From NCBI GenBank assembly GCA_021734865.1, contig JAIPIC010000017.1:1-34291 (forward strand): a DNA stretch of 34,291 nucleotides, read 5' to 3'. A program made the position numbers and the translations under genes. The notes beneath the pieces were generated by a model that was given only the letters and a program-made list of their open reading frames with translations, did not search any database and was not told the DNA's origin. This DNA is from Candidatus Woesearchaeota archaeon. GTDB lineage: Archaea; Nanobdellota; Nanobdellia; Woesearchaeales; JAIPIC01. Positions within the stretch are counted from its first letter, which is position 1; the number at the start of each line of letters is the position of its first letter. Below are positions 1 through 8,554 of the stretch, piece after piece.

Positions 1-382
1 GCAAGTGCCACAATATTAAGTAACATTTTTGGCAAAAAACTATGATTGCTAATTAATCGTTTTTCTTTATATAGAAGATTGAGAAATTGTTGTTCTTTAG
101 AATATAGGTATATGTTACGTAATTTCGGTACTATACAATAGTATTTAAAGGAATCTCTCAAAAATTTGTTATCTGTGACAATTTAATGCTATCTGTGCGT
201 AAAATGGAAGGTCACCTTGGAGCAATTTTAGAATGATAAAGAGGCTTTTTGGAGGTTTATCCAACACATCCACACTCACACATATTCACATATCCACACA
301 ATACCCTAAGGCAAATATTTACTCCCATTAAATGACAACATTTAGTAAGGTTTATATATTATTTGTTACTTACAAGTGACAT
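1..382. other. AT-rich intergenic region, possibly divergent promoters
   Basis: No complete gene is visible. On the minus strand an ATG at 26-24 (or an in-frame TTG at 35-33) opens a hydrophobic reading frame, MLLNIVALA, that runs off the left edge. A TATA-like stretch lies at about 66-75. This could be the start of a leftward secreted protein, but nine residues cannot prove it. Positions 267-301 form a CA-rich run (repeated CACA/CACAT units) of unknown meaning. The right end holds the promoter of the signal peptidase gene. Confidence 0.4.
351..359 (+). promoter_or_regulatory. TATA box of the signal peptidase gene
   Basis: TTTATATAT is centred about 28 bases before the ATG at 383. With the usual archaeal TATA-to-start distance, transcription would begin at or next to the ATG, giving a leaderless mRNA. 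No Shine-Dalgarno sequence is visible, which agrees. Confidence 0.6.
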
Positions 383-952
383 ATGAACATAAATAACGGT
401 CGAACAATCCAGAGAATTGTAATCCTCTGTATCCTGTTTTTGTTAGGCTATGGTCTGAACCTCGTCTACCCAATCAATTTTCAGGCAACTTATCCAAGTT
501 GTGATTATACACAGGATATTAATGTCCCGGCAAAAGATGGTTTATATATAAATGGAGCTGAGATTATTAATTCTGCAATATCAGAAAAACCTTCACCATA
601 TGACAGAGTCAAACAGGAGGACATACATGTCTATGATGACAGGGTTATTATTAAAATAGATAATCCAGAATGGGCATATTTTGTTAATACTAATTCGATG
701 GATCCACTCCTTGATGTTGAATCAAACGCCATTCAGATTGTTCCGGATAAACCCGAGGACATCCATGTTGGAGATGTGATTTCCTATGAATCCCATCTAA
801 TTGACAGCACAGTTATACATCGGGTTGTTGAGGTATCATTCGATGAAAAGGGATGGTACGCAATGACAAAAGGTGACAACAACATGTTTGTTGATCCAGA
901 TAAGATTCGCTTTGATGATGTCAAAAGGATTCTTATCGCAGTTATATACTGA
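383..952 (+). CDS. Signal peptidase I family protein (Sec11-like, S26)
   Basis: This is a 189-residue membrane-anchored serine protease expected to cleave signal peptides from exported proteins. One transmembrane segment lies at about residues 11-30, followed by an outer domain. The archaeal/eukaryotic signal peptidase motifs are present in order: NSMDP (nucleophile Ser105), VIHRVV (His146) and TKGDNN with a following VDP (Asp165, Asp171). A His as general base marks the Sec11 type rather than the bacterial Ser-Lys type. Odd points are a roughly 70-residue stretch between the membrane segment and Ser105, longer than usual, and no C-terminal membrane segment. It lies directly upstream of two genes for proteins with N-terminal membrane segments, so these may be its substrates (inference from position only). 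Family assignment is firm; a housekeeping versus dedicated role is open. Confidence 0.85.
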   Translation: MNINNGRTIQRIVILCILFLLGYGLNLVYPINFQATYPSCDYTQDINVPAKDGLYINGAEIINSAISEKPSPYDRVKQEDIHVYDDRVIIKIDNPEWAYFVNTNSMDPLLDVESNAIQIVPDKPEDIHVGDVISYESHLIDSTVIHRVVEVSFDEKGWYAMTKGDNNMFVDPDKIRFDDVKRILIAVIY

Positions 953-1105
953 TTTTTTCTATCAATTTTTTCATTGATTTCAGTATTTGTTATCCAAAAT
1001 TTATTCCTGTATTATTATTTTCAAGCATATTACAAATTGCTGGCAATCCAATTCTATTTTTCTGTACCAAGATTACGGCTTCTTAAATATATTGAAATGG
1101 ATAAG

Positions 1106-1113
1106 TTTAAGTA
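1106..1113 (+). promoter_or_regulatory. TATA-like element of the Cys-rich surface protein gene
   Basis: TTTAAGTA sits about 27 bases ahead of the ATG at 1137, the spacing seen for leaderless genes elsewhere in the window. A second AT-rich element (TTAAATATATT, about 1082-1092) lies further upstream. Confidence 0.45.
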
Positions 1114-1136
1114 GATATCACACAAATAATCAAGGT

Positions 1137-4100
1137 ATGCATCAAAAATGCCAAATCACTATCTTTATAGTATTAGGTATCACTCTGATTATAATCCTTG
1201 GAGTTTTCTTATTTTTGAACTCGTATTCTTTTACGTCTCAATTGAATACACAATCCAATAAAATGGCTGTGCTGGAAGAAATGGGGGAAAAAGTCCAGAA
1301 TTTTGTCCAGAATGATATAAAAGATACAATCGATGATGGGATTTCATATGCAAGCATTGGCACATTATCAGAATACATTGATGTAAACCTGGATCAAAAT
1401 ATTGACTTTACACAATTTCCTGGAATCAATATAACCACTGGTGATGTCCATTCTGAAGTCATGATGTCACAGGACAACCATACTATATCTGTCAATGTAC
1501 ACTATCCTGTGAATATTGAAATGGATGGGACTTCATATACTACTTCAAAATATTATCTTATATACAGACTTATCAACTCTGGAAGACTTCCAGTAGATGC
1601 AGATGGTGTGACAACAACAGAAATGAACTTTGTTGCTTCGAATGACAAAGCTGTGATTGCTGTTCAGTCTGGAACAAAGGCAATTCTTACTAATCGCACC
1701 CCTATAAAAGATATTTCAATTCAGATTAAAGATATAAATGACAAAGCCTCATATCCTTTTACAATTGGATCGATCGTTTATGACCTCCAACCAGACAATG
1801 CATTATTTGATCCCCCCCTGGTCTTTGAGATAAAATACAATGAATCAAAACTTCCATTCGGGATAAATGAACAACAGTTGAAGATTATCCTGATTCTTGA
1901 TAATGGCAGCATCGTTGATGTTAATTCAACAGTTGATTTGGACAACAATTTGATAACTGCTTCTGTCGATCATTTCAGTCAATATGCATTAACAGCAGAG
2001 TATCCTGAACCTGTATGTACTGATTCTGATGTTAACACATCTTATCCAGATGGGAAAAATCTATTCAAGAAAGGTACTGTAAGAATAGGCAGTGATTATT
2101 CAATAGAGGTAACTGCATACAATTATAAATCAGCCAATCACCTACAAAAAGCTGCCCCTCTGACAGGCACATACTCAGGATATAAAGATGCCTTTGACCC
2201 TGCGATTTGGGATTTGAGCGAAAGTTATTGCCGGTCCAATGGCTCTGCAGACATATGCAGTTTCGGGCTCTCAGCTGCTGAACACCCTTCAAGATTCAGG
2301 TATTATGTACCACCAGCTAAATGTACTGACCGTAACGGATTATGTCCAGTAAGCTTGGCATTATTCTCACCACAAAAATCTGCCATTGGAGTTATCGTCA
2401 GAGCGGGAAGGCCACCTGAAACTAAAGTTGGTTCTGTAACCACAACACAATTCATGGATCTGCCATGGAATAACAAAAATAATGCTGCGGACCCGTCATA
2501 TACTCTCCAGCAACTGCGTGATTATGATGGTTATGTTAGGAATGGTGGGGGTACAATTGGTGTTCTGCATGATTTTTATGATACTTCTGATGGTGAATGG
2601 ATTTACTTAGAAGTTATTAAAGCTTCAGACGATGATACCGGTTGGATTGCTGGATCAAGCTATCAGCTTGCAGTCGAGAAAGAGGAGTATATTGATTGGT
2701 ATAACAATGAGGCTGTATGGGATCCAACAGGAGACCCTCTCCCCCTGGTAGATGATTTCATAGAGTATACAGATGTATCTGTCAATCCAATACAAGTTAA
2801 AGAATTTTATTGTGAAAATAATGAGCCAAATTCAAGCATATTTGAGTGTCCGGCAGGTAGAATGTCAATCGATGGAGCCTGCAGCTTGAATTGTTACCCT
2901 AACTGCTCTGGCAGAGAATGTGGGGATGATAATTGTGGTTTTAGTTGTGGAGATTGTTCATCAGGGAAAGTTTGCATTGATAACAAATGTGTTGTCGGGT
3001 CGTGTGTCTCAAATTGTACAGAACGAGAGTGTGGGGACGATGGTTGCGGAAATAGCTGTGGTAACTGTGGTCAATCTGAAAATTGTAATAACGGAGTGTG
3101 CATCCCTGGTTCATGCACTCCTGACTGTAATGGTAACGAGTGCGGTGATAATGGTTGTGGGTATCCCTGCGGATACTGTTCTTGGCCTGAAAGCTGTACT
3201 AACGGCAATTGTGTATGTGATATGACGTGTTCAGATGTTGGTTATGAGTGTGACTTTATATGTGGTCAATCATGCGGGACATGTGGGGATGATGTGTGTT
3301 ATTATGGGCATTGCATAAGCCCTGCCAAGAAAGATTATTACGATTGCATCAAACAGTATAACTCAGAAATCAGTATTTGTTTCCTCAAAAATCTTGGATT
3401 AAGCATTATAGGTGATGTGCAGTCATGTATTGAATACAAGTACTGTCCAGATCCTGACATTGACAATGACCCCTGCACCGTCTTTGATGAAGTATTATGC
3501 GACGAAGAACAAGTAGATGCAGAAAATGGTGATAAGGGATCAGAAGTAGATTTCATGATCAGTGAAGCTCTTTCATCAACATCTTGCTCAGAGGACATCA
3601 ATTATTATACAGATAATCTTGATCTGAGCACAGAAGACATCTATTGTTTTACTGTCAAAGGAACAAAAGGACCAATATTATTTTCAGTATATGAAGGTCC
3701 TAATGTTGGGACATCTGTGTTTGATGGGTATAATGATCCAGACTGGGGTCCTTACGATCCAGATTTAGGCAGGTACATATATGGTCCTTATCCGTGTTCC
3801 GATGGAATCTGGACTGTCACTGCATGCATTGACACAAATAATGATGGGAAATGGGACGGTGTTGCTTATAGCAATGGCATATTCTTAGGTCAATGCGATA
3901 CTAGTGACCCATCTTATGCTGGTACTGTGAGTTTAAGCTGCACTGTACCTCAAGTGCAGTACCCTGAAAATTTCGTTGTCGATATAACACCAAATTCAAA
4001 CCTTGGTTGTGATGATGAGATGGCAGTTACAATCAACGCAGATTATACAAGTAAATATGAATACAAATTTGGATATGATAACACCCTTCAATCGAGGGCA

Positions 4101-4286
4101 GCAACCAATCGAGATCTGCAGGAATGGGGTGATTTTTCAACTGTTGGCTTTGCTTCCCAACCTGTGACAATAGAAGGAAATCTGGGCAATAAGGGATATT
4201 ACCAATGGTCATTTAGGGCCTGTAATGAAAACGGGTGTAGCGATCCTAAAAATGCAGTGTTCAATGTAATCGACGGGTGTGACTGA
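1137..4286 (+). CDS. Large Cys-rich surface protein with CGDDGCG repeats
   Basis: A 1049-residue secreted or surface-anchored protein of unknown function. I start it at ATG 1137 rather than at an in-frame TTG at 987. This puts the sequence QITIFIVLGITLIIILGVF at the N-terminus, as in many surface proteins of DPANN archaea, and fits the TATA-like element. After the membrane segment comes a beta-rich region ending near residue 285 in a pattern like LPFGINEQQL..VDHFSQYAL, reminiscent of ZU5-like autoprocessing or adhesion domains. Residues about 580-726 hold four cysteine-rich units of some 37 residues with cores ECGDDNCGFSCGDC, ECGDDGCGNSCGNC and ECGDNGCGYPCGYC; the fourth is diverged. The C-terminus looks like a small beta-sandwich. 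The gene overlaps the next by one base (TGATG). Many disulfides are expected, so folding outside the cell is likely. Confidence 0.75.
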   Translation: MHQKCQITIFIVLGITLIIILGVFLFLNSYSFTSQLNTQSNKMAVLEEMGEKVQNFVQNDIKDTIDDGISYASIGTLSEYIDVNLDQNIDFTQFPGINITTGDVHSEVMMSQDNHTISVNVHYPVNIEMDGTSYTTSKYYLIYRLINSGRLPVDADGVTTTEMNFVASNDKAVIAVQSGTKAILTNRTPIKDISIQIKDINDKASYPFTIGSIVYDLQPDNALFDPPLVFEIKYNESKLPFGINEQQLKIILILDNGSIVDVNSTVDLDNNLITASVDHFSQYALTAEYPEPVCTDSDVNTSYPDGKNLFKKGTVRIGSDYSIEVTAYNYKSANHLQKAAPLTGTYSGYKDAFDPAIWDLSESYCRSNGSADICSFGLSAAEHPSRFRYYVPPAKCTDRNGLCPVSLALFSPQKSAIGVIVRAGRPPETKVGSVTTTQFMDLPWNNKNNAADPSYTLQQLRDYDGYVRNGGGTIGVLHDFYDTSDGEWIYLEVIKASDDDTGWIAGSSYQLAVEKEEYIDWYNNEAVWDPTGDPLPLVDDFIEYTDVSVNPIQVKEFYCENNEPNSSIFECPAGRMSIDGACSLNCYPNCSGRECGDDNCGFSCGDCSSGKVCIDNKCVVGSCVSNCTERECGDDGCGNSCGNCGQSENCNNGVCIPGSCTPDCNGNECGDNGCGYPCGYCSWPESCTNGNCVCDMTCSDVGYECDFICGQSCGTCGDDVCYYGHCISPAKKDYYDCIKQYNSEISICFLKNLGLSIIGDVQSCIEYKYCPDPDIDNDPCTVFDEVLCDEEQVDAENGDKGSEVDFMISEALSSTSCSEDINYYTDNLDLSTEDIYCFTVKGTKGPILFSVYEGPNVGTSVFDGYNDPDWGPYDPDLGRYIYGPYPCSDGIWTVTACIDTNNDGKWDGVAYSNGIFLGQCDTSDPSYAGTVSLSCTVPQVQYPENFVVDITPNSNLGCDDEMAVTINADYTSKYEYKFGYDNTLQSRAATNRDLQEWGDFSTVGFASQPVTIEGNLGNKGYYQWSFRACNENGCSDPKNAVFNVIDGCD
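2880..3315 (+). repeat. In-frame tandem Cys-rich repeat units
   Basis: Four consecutive units of about 110 bases encode the pattern C-x3-C-x3-ECGDxxCGxxCGxC followed by a C-x5-C pair. The first three are clearly alike at protein level; the fourth keeps cysteines but has lost the CGDDGCG core. DNA similarity is weaker than protein similarity, so this is an old duplication. Confidence 0.8.
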
Positions 4287-4666
4287 TGAGACTGCAGACA
4301 ATAATTATTACTGCTGTGCTTATAATACTTATAGGTATCATCATCATTAATATTGTACCAAAGAAGAATAATGACCCTTTTGGACTGAATTCAATCCCTC
4401 ATCAAAATTTACAGACTATTATGGATGGTGCTGTCATCATACCTTCTGAATGTGGTGACACGATGTGCCATCCTTATGAGATTATTGATTGCTCACCAGA
4501 TTGTGAGGGTGACCAGTCGTTTTACGACCCTGCAAGACATGGTTCATGGTTATTTAGGTCAAACGCAGATATTAACAGCAAGTGGAGCACACCCAATTTA
4601 ATCTGTGTAAAAAGTTATTCTCTTTTTATAAATCAAGGGTGGGATTCAGTCTGCGTGCCAGATTAA
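4286..4666 (+). CDS. Small membrane-anchored protein with CGD-type Cys motif
   Basis: A 126-residue protein with one N-terminal membrane segment (about residues 4-24) and an outer part. It carries CGDTMCHPYEIIDCSPDC, a variant of the CGDGxC...CPxDC motif frequent in archaeal secreted proteins and probably metal- or disulfide-stabilised. The rest is unrecognised. The start codon overlaps the stop of the upstream Cys-rich surface protein (TGATG), so translation is probably coupled and the two products may act together. Two further cysteines near the C-terminus could complete disulfides. No enzymatic motif is seen. Confidence 0.7.
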   Translation: MRLQTIIITAVLIILIGIIIINIVPKKNNDPFGLNSIPHQNLQTIMDGAVIIPSECGDTMCHPYEIIDCSPDCEGDQSFYDPARHGSWLFRSNADINSKWSTPNLICVKSYSLFINQGWDSVCVPD

Positions 4667-4758
4667 TTTTTGAGTTGTTCCAATATTGTCTAGCCCAAGT
4701 ATAATCGCTTTTTTCCCCAAGATTTATTAATGGCTGGTTATTTTTTAAAATTCTGAAT

Positions 4759-5655
4759 ATGACAAACCAAATACCAAACATGGATGATTGGATTTCAGCT
4801 GGAAAGACTGCGTCAGAGATCAGAGAATTTGGTTTAGGTCTTATAAAAACAGGTAGTAGCCTGTATGAAATAACCGAAAAAATAGAGGATAAGATCAAAG
4901 ATATGGGTGCTGAGTGTGCCTTTCCGCCACAACTTTCACCTAATGCAACTGCTGCTCATTATTATGCAGAATCAGAAGATATCATTGTCAAAGAAGATGA
5001 TATCATAAAGTTAGATTTAGGAATCCATGTAAATGGGGCAATTGCTGATACTGCCAGTAGTGTTTGTCCTTCTGGAAAATACGATAAACTTATACAAGCC
5101 TCGAGGAATGCCCTAAACCGCGCAATAGATATAATTACACCAGGTCTGGAAATAAGAGAGATTGGTAAGGTTATTGAGAAAGAGATTACTGATATGGGAT
5201 ACAATCCAGTCAGAAACTTATCTGGACATGGTCTGGGGGTTTTTATTATACACTGTCCTCCAACAATCCCTAATTTTGATAATAAGGACAGCACAAAACT
5301 AAAAGAAGGAGATATCTTTGCTATCGAACCCTTTGCAACTGAAGGTTTTGGCACAGTTACTGAAAAAGGGTCAGCAAATCTCTTTTCAATGATTGATTCT
5401 AAACCAATTAGAAATCCAATATCATCAAAGTTATTAAAAAATATCAAGAGATCATATAATACCCTCCCTTTCGCTGCAAAATGGGTAAAAGAAGTTTTTG
5501 GAGAGACTAAGGCTAACTATGCATTAAATGATTTGATCAATTCTGGTATTCTAAGAGGCTATCCACCATTAGTTGAAGTTCAAAAAGGATTAGTCAGCCA
5601 AGCCGAGCATTCCCTCTATGTTGATGAAAATTCTGCTATTGTCCTCACTAAATAG
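4759..5655 (+). CDS. map: Methionine aminopeptidase, type II
   Basis: Removes the initiator methionine from nascent proteins in the cytoplasm. At 298 residues it has the length of archaeal type II enzymes. All five dinuclear metal ligands of the pita-bread fold are visible: Asp86 (KLDLG), Asp97 (IADTA), His157 (SGHGLG), Glu190 (AIEPFA) and Glu283 (AEHSL). His67 (TAAHY) and His165 (IIHCPP) match substrate-binding histidines of the family. The inserted helical segment of type II enzymes lies at about residues 208-275 (ending GYPPL). It is a single gene with its own likely TATA element (TTTATTAA, 4723-4730) about 32 bases before the ATG and no Shine-Dalgarno sequence. Nothing is missing. Confidence 0.96.
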   Translation: MTNQIPNMDDWISAGKTASEIREFGLGLIKTGSSLYEITEKIEDKIKDMGAECAFPPQLSPNATAAHYYAESEDIIVKEDDIIKLDLGIHVNGAIADTASSVCPSGKYDKLIQASRNALNRAIDIITPGLEIREIGKVIEKEITDMGYNPVRNLSGHGLGVFIIHCPPTIPNFDNKDSTKLKEGDIFAIEPFATEGFGTVTEKGSANLFSMIDSKPIRNPISSKLLKNIKRSYNTLPFAAKWVKEVFGETKANYALNDLINSGILRGYPPLVEVQKGLVSQAEHSLYVDENSAIVLTK

Positions 5656-5722
5656 CTACGAAAAAACACAAGGTTTTTATATGAGGCAGCATTTATAAAT
5701 TAAATTGGGGTGGGAGCTTAAA

Positions 5723-6502
5723 ATGATAGTTCAGAAGAAATTTTTAGAAGACCTAAGGGAACTGTTCAATCTCAACATTTACGAAGCAAAAATATGGACT
5801 TCTTTGCTGTCTAGAGGGGTTTCGACAGCAAGTGAGTTAAGTGATATCGCAAATGTACCCAGATCCAGAAGCTATGATGTTCTAGAATCTCTTGAGAAGA
5901 AAGGTTTCATTATCATGAAGCTTGGTAAGCCAATTAAATATATAGCTATTGAGCCAGAAGAGATCATTCGAAGAGTTCAGAAACAGATAGGTAAAGATGC
6001 TAAGGTAAGGGTTGATCTCCTCGAGAAGGTTAAATCTAGCGATGTTTTCGATGAACTTAAGGCATTGCATAATCAGGAAGTTGAGCACATTCTTCCAGAA
6101 AAACTTACAGGTTCAATCCAAGGCAGAAAGGATATTTATTCAAGTTTAAGATCTGCTATCGGAGATGCTAAGAAGAGTATTGTTATTGTAACGACTGAAG
6201 AAGGATTGAAGAGGAAAGCTCGTGCACTAAATGCGGCTCTAAAGAAAGCTAAAGCTCGAGGAATAAATATTGAAATAATGGGCCCGATCACCAAAGAAAA
6301 CGAGCCACATATTAAACACTTGGAGAAATATGGTAAACTTAAGCATGTAGACAAAATAAATGCTAGATATATCGTTATTGACGACGATCATCTGATGATT
6401 TTCATGCACAATGATAAGAACCTTAATGAGAGTTATGATATGGCTATTTGGGTTAAGACGCCATTGTTTGGTAAAGCACTTAAAGAACTTTCTAATTTCT
6501 AA
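5723..6502 (+). CDS. TrmB-family transcriptional regulator
   Basis: A 259-residue DNA-binding regulator. Residues about 5-85 form a winged helix of the TrmB/MarR type (LSRGVSTASELSDIANVPRS as recognition region, then DVLESLEKKGFI). The C-terminal half (about 110-255) resembles the TrmB effector domain with a phospholipase-D-like fold, including VIVTTEEGL and YIVIDDDHLMIFM. Members of this family sense sugars or other small molecules; the ligand cannot be told here. I prefer ATG 5723 over an in-frame TTG at 5705, because GGGGTGGG (5707-5714) then serves as ribosome site and TTTTTATAT (5674-5682) as TATA box. It stands alone, and the T-run behind it suggests a separate transcript. Confidence 0.85.
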   Translation: MIVQKKFLEDLRELFNLNIYEAKIWTSLLSRGVSTASELSDIANVPRSRSYDVLESLEKKGFIIMKLGKPIKYIAIEPEEIIRRVQKQIGKDAKVRVDLLEKVKSSDVFDELKALHNQEVEHILPEKLTGSIQGRKDIYSSLRSAIGDAKKSIVIVTTEEGLKRKARALNAALKKAKARGINIEIMGPITKENEPHIKHLEKYGKLKHVDKINARYIVIDDDHLMIFMHNDKNLNESYDMAIWVKTPLFGKALKELSNF

Positions 6503-6510
6503 TTTTTTTT
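6503..6510 (+). terminator. T-run after the TrmB-family gene
   Basis: Eight T residues directly follow the stop codon, the form of an archaeal intrinsic terminator, which needs no hairpin. The convergent hisS gene ends 165 bases further on. Confidence 0.55.
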
Positions 6511-6600
6511 AATAAATAGACAAATTACAGAATCAATTACCCTCACTTAAAGATATTATGTTTTAATGGGCAGGCATCTTTATAATGATACATTAATTAT

Positions 6601-6630
6601 ATAGTAAATAATACAATAGTAAATAATACA
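6601..6630. repeat. 15-bp perfect tandem repeat
   Basis: ATAGTAAATAATACA occurs twice in a row between the convergent trmB-like and hisS genes. It is AT-rich and non-coding; slippage duplication is the simplest explanation. Confidence 0.8.
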
Positions 6631-6675
6631 AAAAATAAATCAATTTTGAATTAGATACTCAATATAACGCATAAC

Positions 6676-7932
6676 CTATCTAGATATAATTTTTTGGAGT
6701 TCGTTCTCAGACTTTAAGCAATTTTCTGTTCCAGTAGTTAGATCTCGAAGCTTAAACTCTTTGTTCTTGACCTCATCCGGTCCCAAGATAATGGCATATG
6801 GAATCTTTTTTTGGTTGCAATAAGCAAGATTTTTACTTATGCTCCTCCCTATTAGATCTGTTTCTACATTAAAACCCAGTTCTCTCACTTTCTGTGCTAA
6901 CTCAAATGCTTTCTTGTCCTCTTGGATAGATATGACAAAAACATCAGTAGCTGAAGGTAATACATCTGTTTTAATCTCATTGATCGCGTCATATATCACT
7001 TCGAGTCCAAAGGAAATCCCCACAGCTGGGTATTCTCTTTTTGATTGCAAGAACGATGGGATCATACTGTCATATCTTCCACCGCCAGAAATTGCACTCT
7101 TAATCTTTGATTCTTTTAAAAATGCTTCAAACACAGTTCCAGTGTAATAAGCTAGTCCTCTGGATAAGCTAAGATCTATTTCAACATCTTCGCTGGGAAT
7201 CATATCTCGTATTTCCTTTAGTTCTTCAATACCTTGTTTACCTTCCTCACTCTCAAGATTCAGATCATCGATTGTCTTATTTAACAGTATATCGATTAGT
7301 TCTTTTGAATTTTCTTCACTGATTCCTTTTGAAACTAACTCATTCTCAACCACAGACCGACCCATCTTTTCGAGTTTGTCTAAGGATAGCATTACATCAA
7401 CATGTTTGTCAGAAGGTACCTCCAGGTCCTCCAAGAGACCATTCAATAATTTTCTATTGTTTACTCTTATGACTACTGGCAACTCAAGCTGTTTATATGC
7501 CGAAAGTGCTAAAGACAGAAGCTCTACCTCACATCTCATTGTTTTTGAGCCAACAATATCAGCATCACATTGCCAAAATTCTCTGTATCTTCCTAATTTT
7601 ATTGGGCCGTCCCTAAATATAGGGCCCATCTGATATCTCTTGAAAGGCATTTTGAGGGTGGGATTCATGCCAACATATCTGCACATAGGTACAGTCAAGT
7701 CATACCGCAGTGCTAATTCTCTATTTCCCTGGTCAGAAAGCTGGAAGACTTCTTTCAATATTTCTGCTCCTCCAGCATATTTGCTTGCAAGAACATCAAA
7801 ACGTTCGATGACAGGCGTTTCTAATGGCATAAAACCATATCTCTTAAATTGTTTGGTCAGTATTGAGATGATTTTTTCACGGATAATCATAGCACTGGGA
7901 TCCAAATCCCTTGTTCCTTTTGCATTCATCAT
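6676..7932 (-). CDS. hisS: Histidyl-tRNA synthetase
   Basis: Charges tRNA-His with histidine. It has 418 residues, normal for the family. The class II core shows motif 1 (ending near Pro40), LRYDLT (76-80), motif 2 (KRYQMGPIFRDGP, about 98-110), the histidine-binding motif SRGLAYYTG (257-265) and SGGGRYD (282-288). The C-terminal anticodon-binding domain covers about 328-418. In motif 3 (PAVGISFGLEVI, 302-313) the Arg usual after GLE is Val312; this may be a lineage variant but deserves an alignment. The start overlaps the bud32 stop by four bases (ATGA), so the two genes are translationally coupled. A minus-strand T-run behind the gene (6627-6634 region) may end transcription. Confidence 0.95.
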   Translation of the reverse strand: MMNAKGTRDLDPSAMIIREKIISILTKQFKRYGFMPLETPVIERFDVLASKYAGGAEILKEVFQLSDQGNRELALRYDLTVPMCRYVGMNPTLKMPFKRYQMGPIFRDGPIKLGRYREFWQCDADIVGSKTMRCEVELLSLALSAYKQLELPVVIRVNNRKLLNGLLEDLEVPSDKHVDVMLSLDKLEKMGRSVVENELVSKGISEENSKELIDILLNKTIDDLNLESEEGKQGIEELKEIRDMIPSEDVEIDLSLSRGLAYYTGTVFEAFLKESKIKSAISGGGRYDSMIPSFLQSKREYPAVGISFGLEVIYDAINEIKTDVLPSATDVFVISIQEDKKAFELAQKVRELGFNVETDLIGRSISKNLAYCNQKKIPYAIILGPDEVKNKEFKLRDLTTGTENCLKSENELQKIISR

Positions 7933-8525
7933 TTTGTCTTGTTCCTCCCCCTTTCCTCAACCTTCAAGAATCTATCATAAACAGTCTTGTATTCTGTAAA
8001 AACTTTTTTGTACCCTCTTGTGAATGAATCAAAGCATTTTTCTGCAATTTCACAGTGGCTACTCTTAAGAGCCTGGTAAAATAGGTGAATGTCAACCGCC
8101 CTGTCTTCGTATTTTTCTGAATAAAAACTTAGTCCAAAATCAATTGTATACACTGTTCCCTGTTTTAATATGAAATTTGATGTTGTCAGATCGCCGTGTA
8201 TTATTCCCTTACCATGTATTTTCCCAACAATTGCCCCTATTTTCTCGCACAGCTTTTTAGCAGTTTCTGCATTGAGTTCATCTCTGACACGATTTCCATC
8301 AATGTATTCCATGTCAAAAGACGCTTCTGCTAGATTGTCAACAGTCGGCACATTAAGGTCCAATGACAATTTTTTTAATATATTGAACTCTGACTTTGTG
8401 CGTCTCTTGCGCAGACTTAAGTCAATGACCTCTAAGCGATAGTCCTTAGGTCTTCTAAATTTAGTGACCATACCTGTATCATTCAGAATAAGTTCAGCTT
8501 CTGCTCCGCGGGCAATCAATGTCAT
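7929..8525 (-). CDS. bud32: Bud32 (KEOPS complex kinase/ATPase)
   Basis: Small atypical protein kinase of the KEOPS complex, which makes N6-threonylcarbamoyladenosine in ANN-decoding tRNAs. Its 198 residues match stand-alone Bud32. It opens with the RGAEAEL glycine-rich-loop substitute; Lys22 is the likely ATP lysine. The catalytic loop is HGDLTTSNF (Asp112, Asn117) and the DFG motif is at 129-131. The short C-lobe and basic C-terminus are typical. In many archaea Bud32 is fused to Kae1; here it is separate and Kae1 is not in the window. It follows eL31 by 29 bases and has its own TATA-like TTTTAAAT overlapping the eL31 stop region. It is coupled to hisS downstream. Confidence 0.93.
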   Translation of the reverse strand: MTLIARGAEAELILNDTGMVTKFRRPKDYRLEVIDLSLRKRRTKSEFNILKKLSLDLNVPTVDNLAEASFDMEYIDGNRVRDELNAETAKKLCEKIGAIVGKIHGKGIIHGDLTTSNFILKQGTVYTIDFGLSFYSEKYEDRAVDIHLFYQALKSSHCEIAEKCFDSFTRGYKKVFTEYKTVYDRFLKVEERGRNKTK

Positions 8526-8546
8526 TTAAAAAAGTAAAAGAAAGAA

Positions 8547-8554
8547 ATTTAAAA
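8547..8554 (-). promoter_or_regulatory. TATA box for bud32-hisS
   Basis: TTTTAAAT on the minus strand lies about 25 bases before the bud32 ATG at 8525 and abuts the eL31 stop codon. No Shine-Dalgarno sequence precedes bud32, consistent with a leaderless start. Confidence 0.5.

Noticed and set aside
987-1136. 50-residue N-terminal extension of the Cys-rich surface protein
   Set aside because: It would put polar and random sequence before a normal N-terminal membrane segment and run across the TATA-like element.
2920-3225. 101-residue plus-strand frame inside the Cys-rich repeats
   Set aside because: It is a shadow of the repeat region in another frame; it looks hydrophobic only because Cys/Gly codons are read out of frame.
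2880-3315. Possible CRISPR or non-coding tandem array
   Set aside because: The periodicity is in the protein (Cys/Gly units of about 37 residues) with diverged DNA; there are no identical repeats with spacers.
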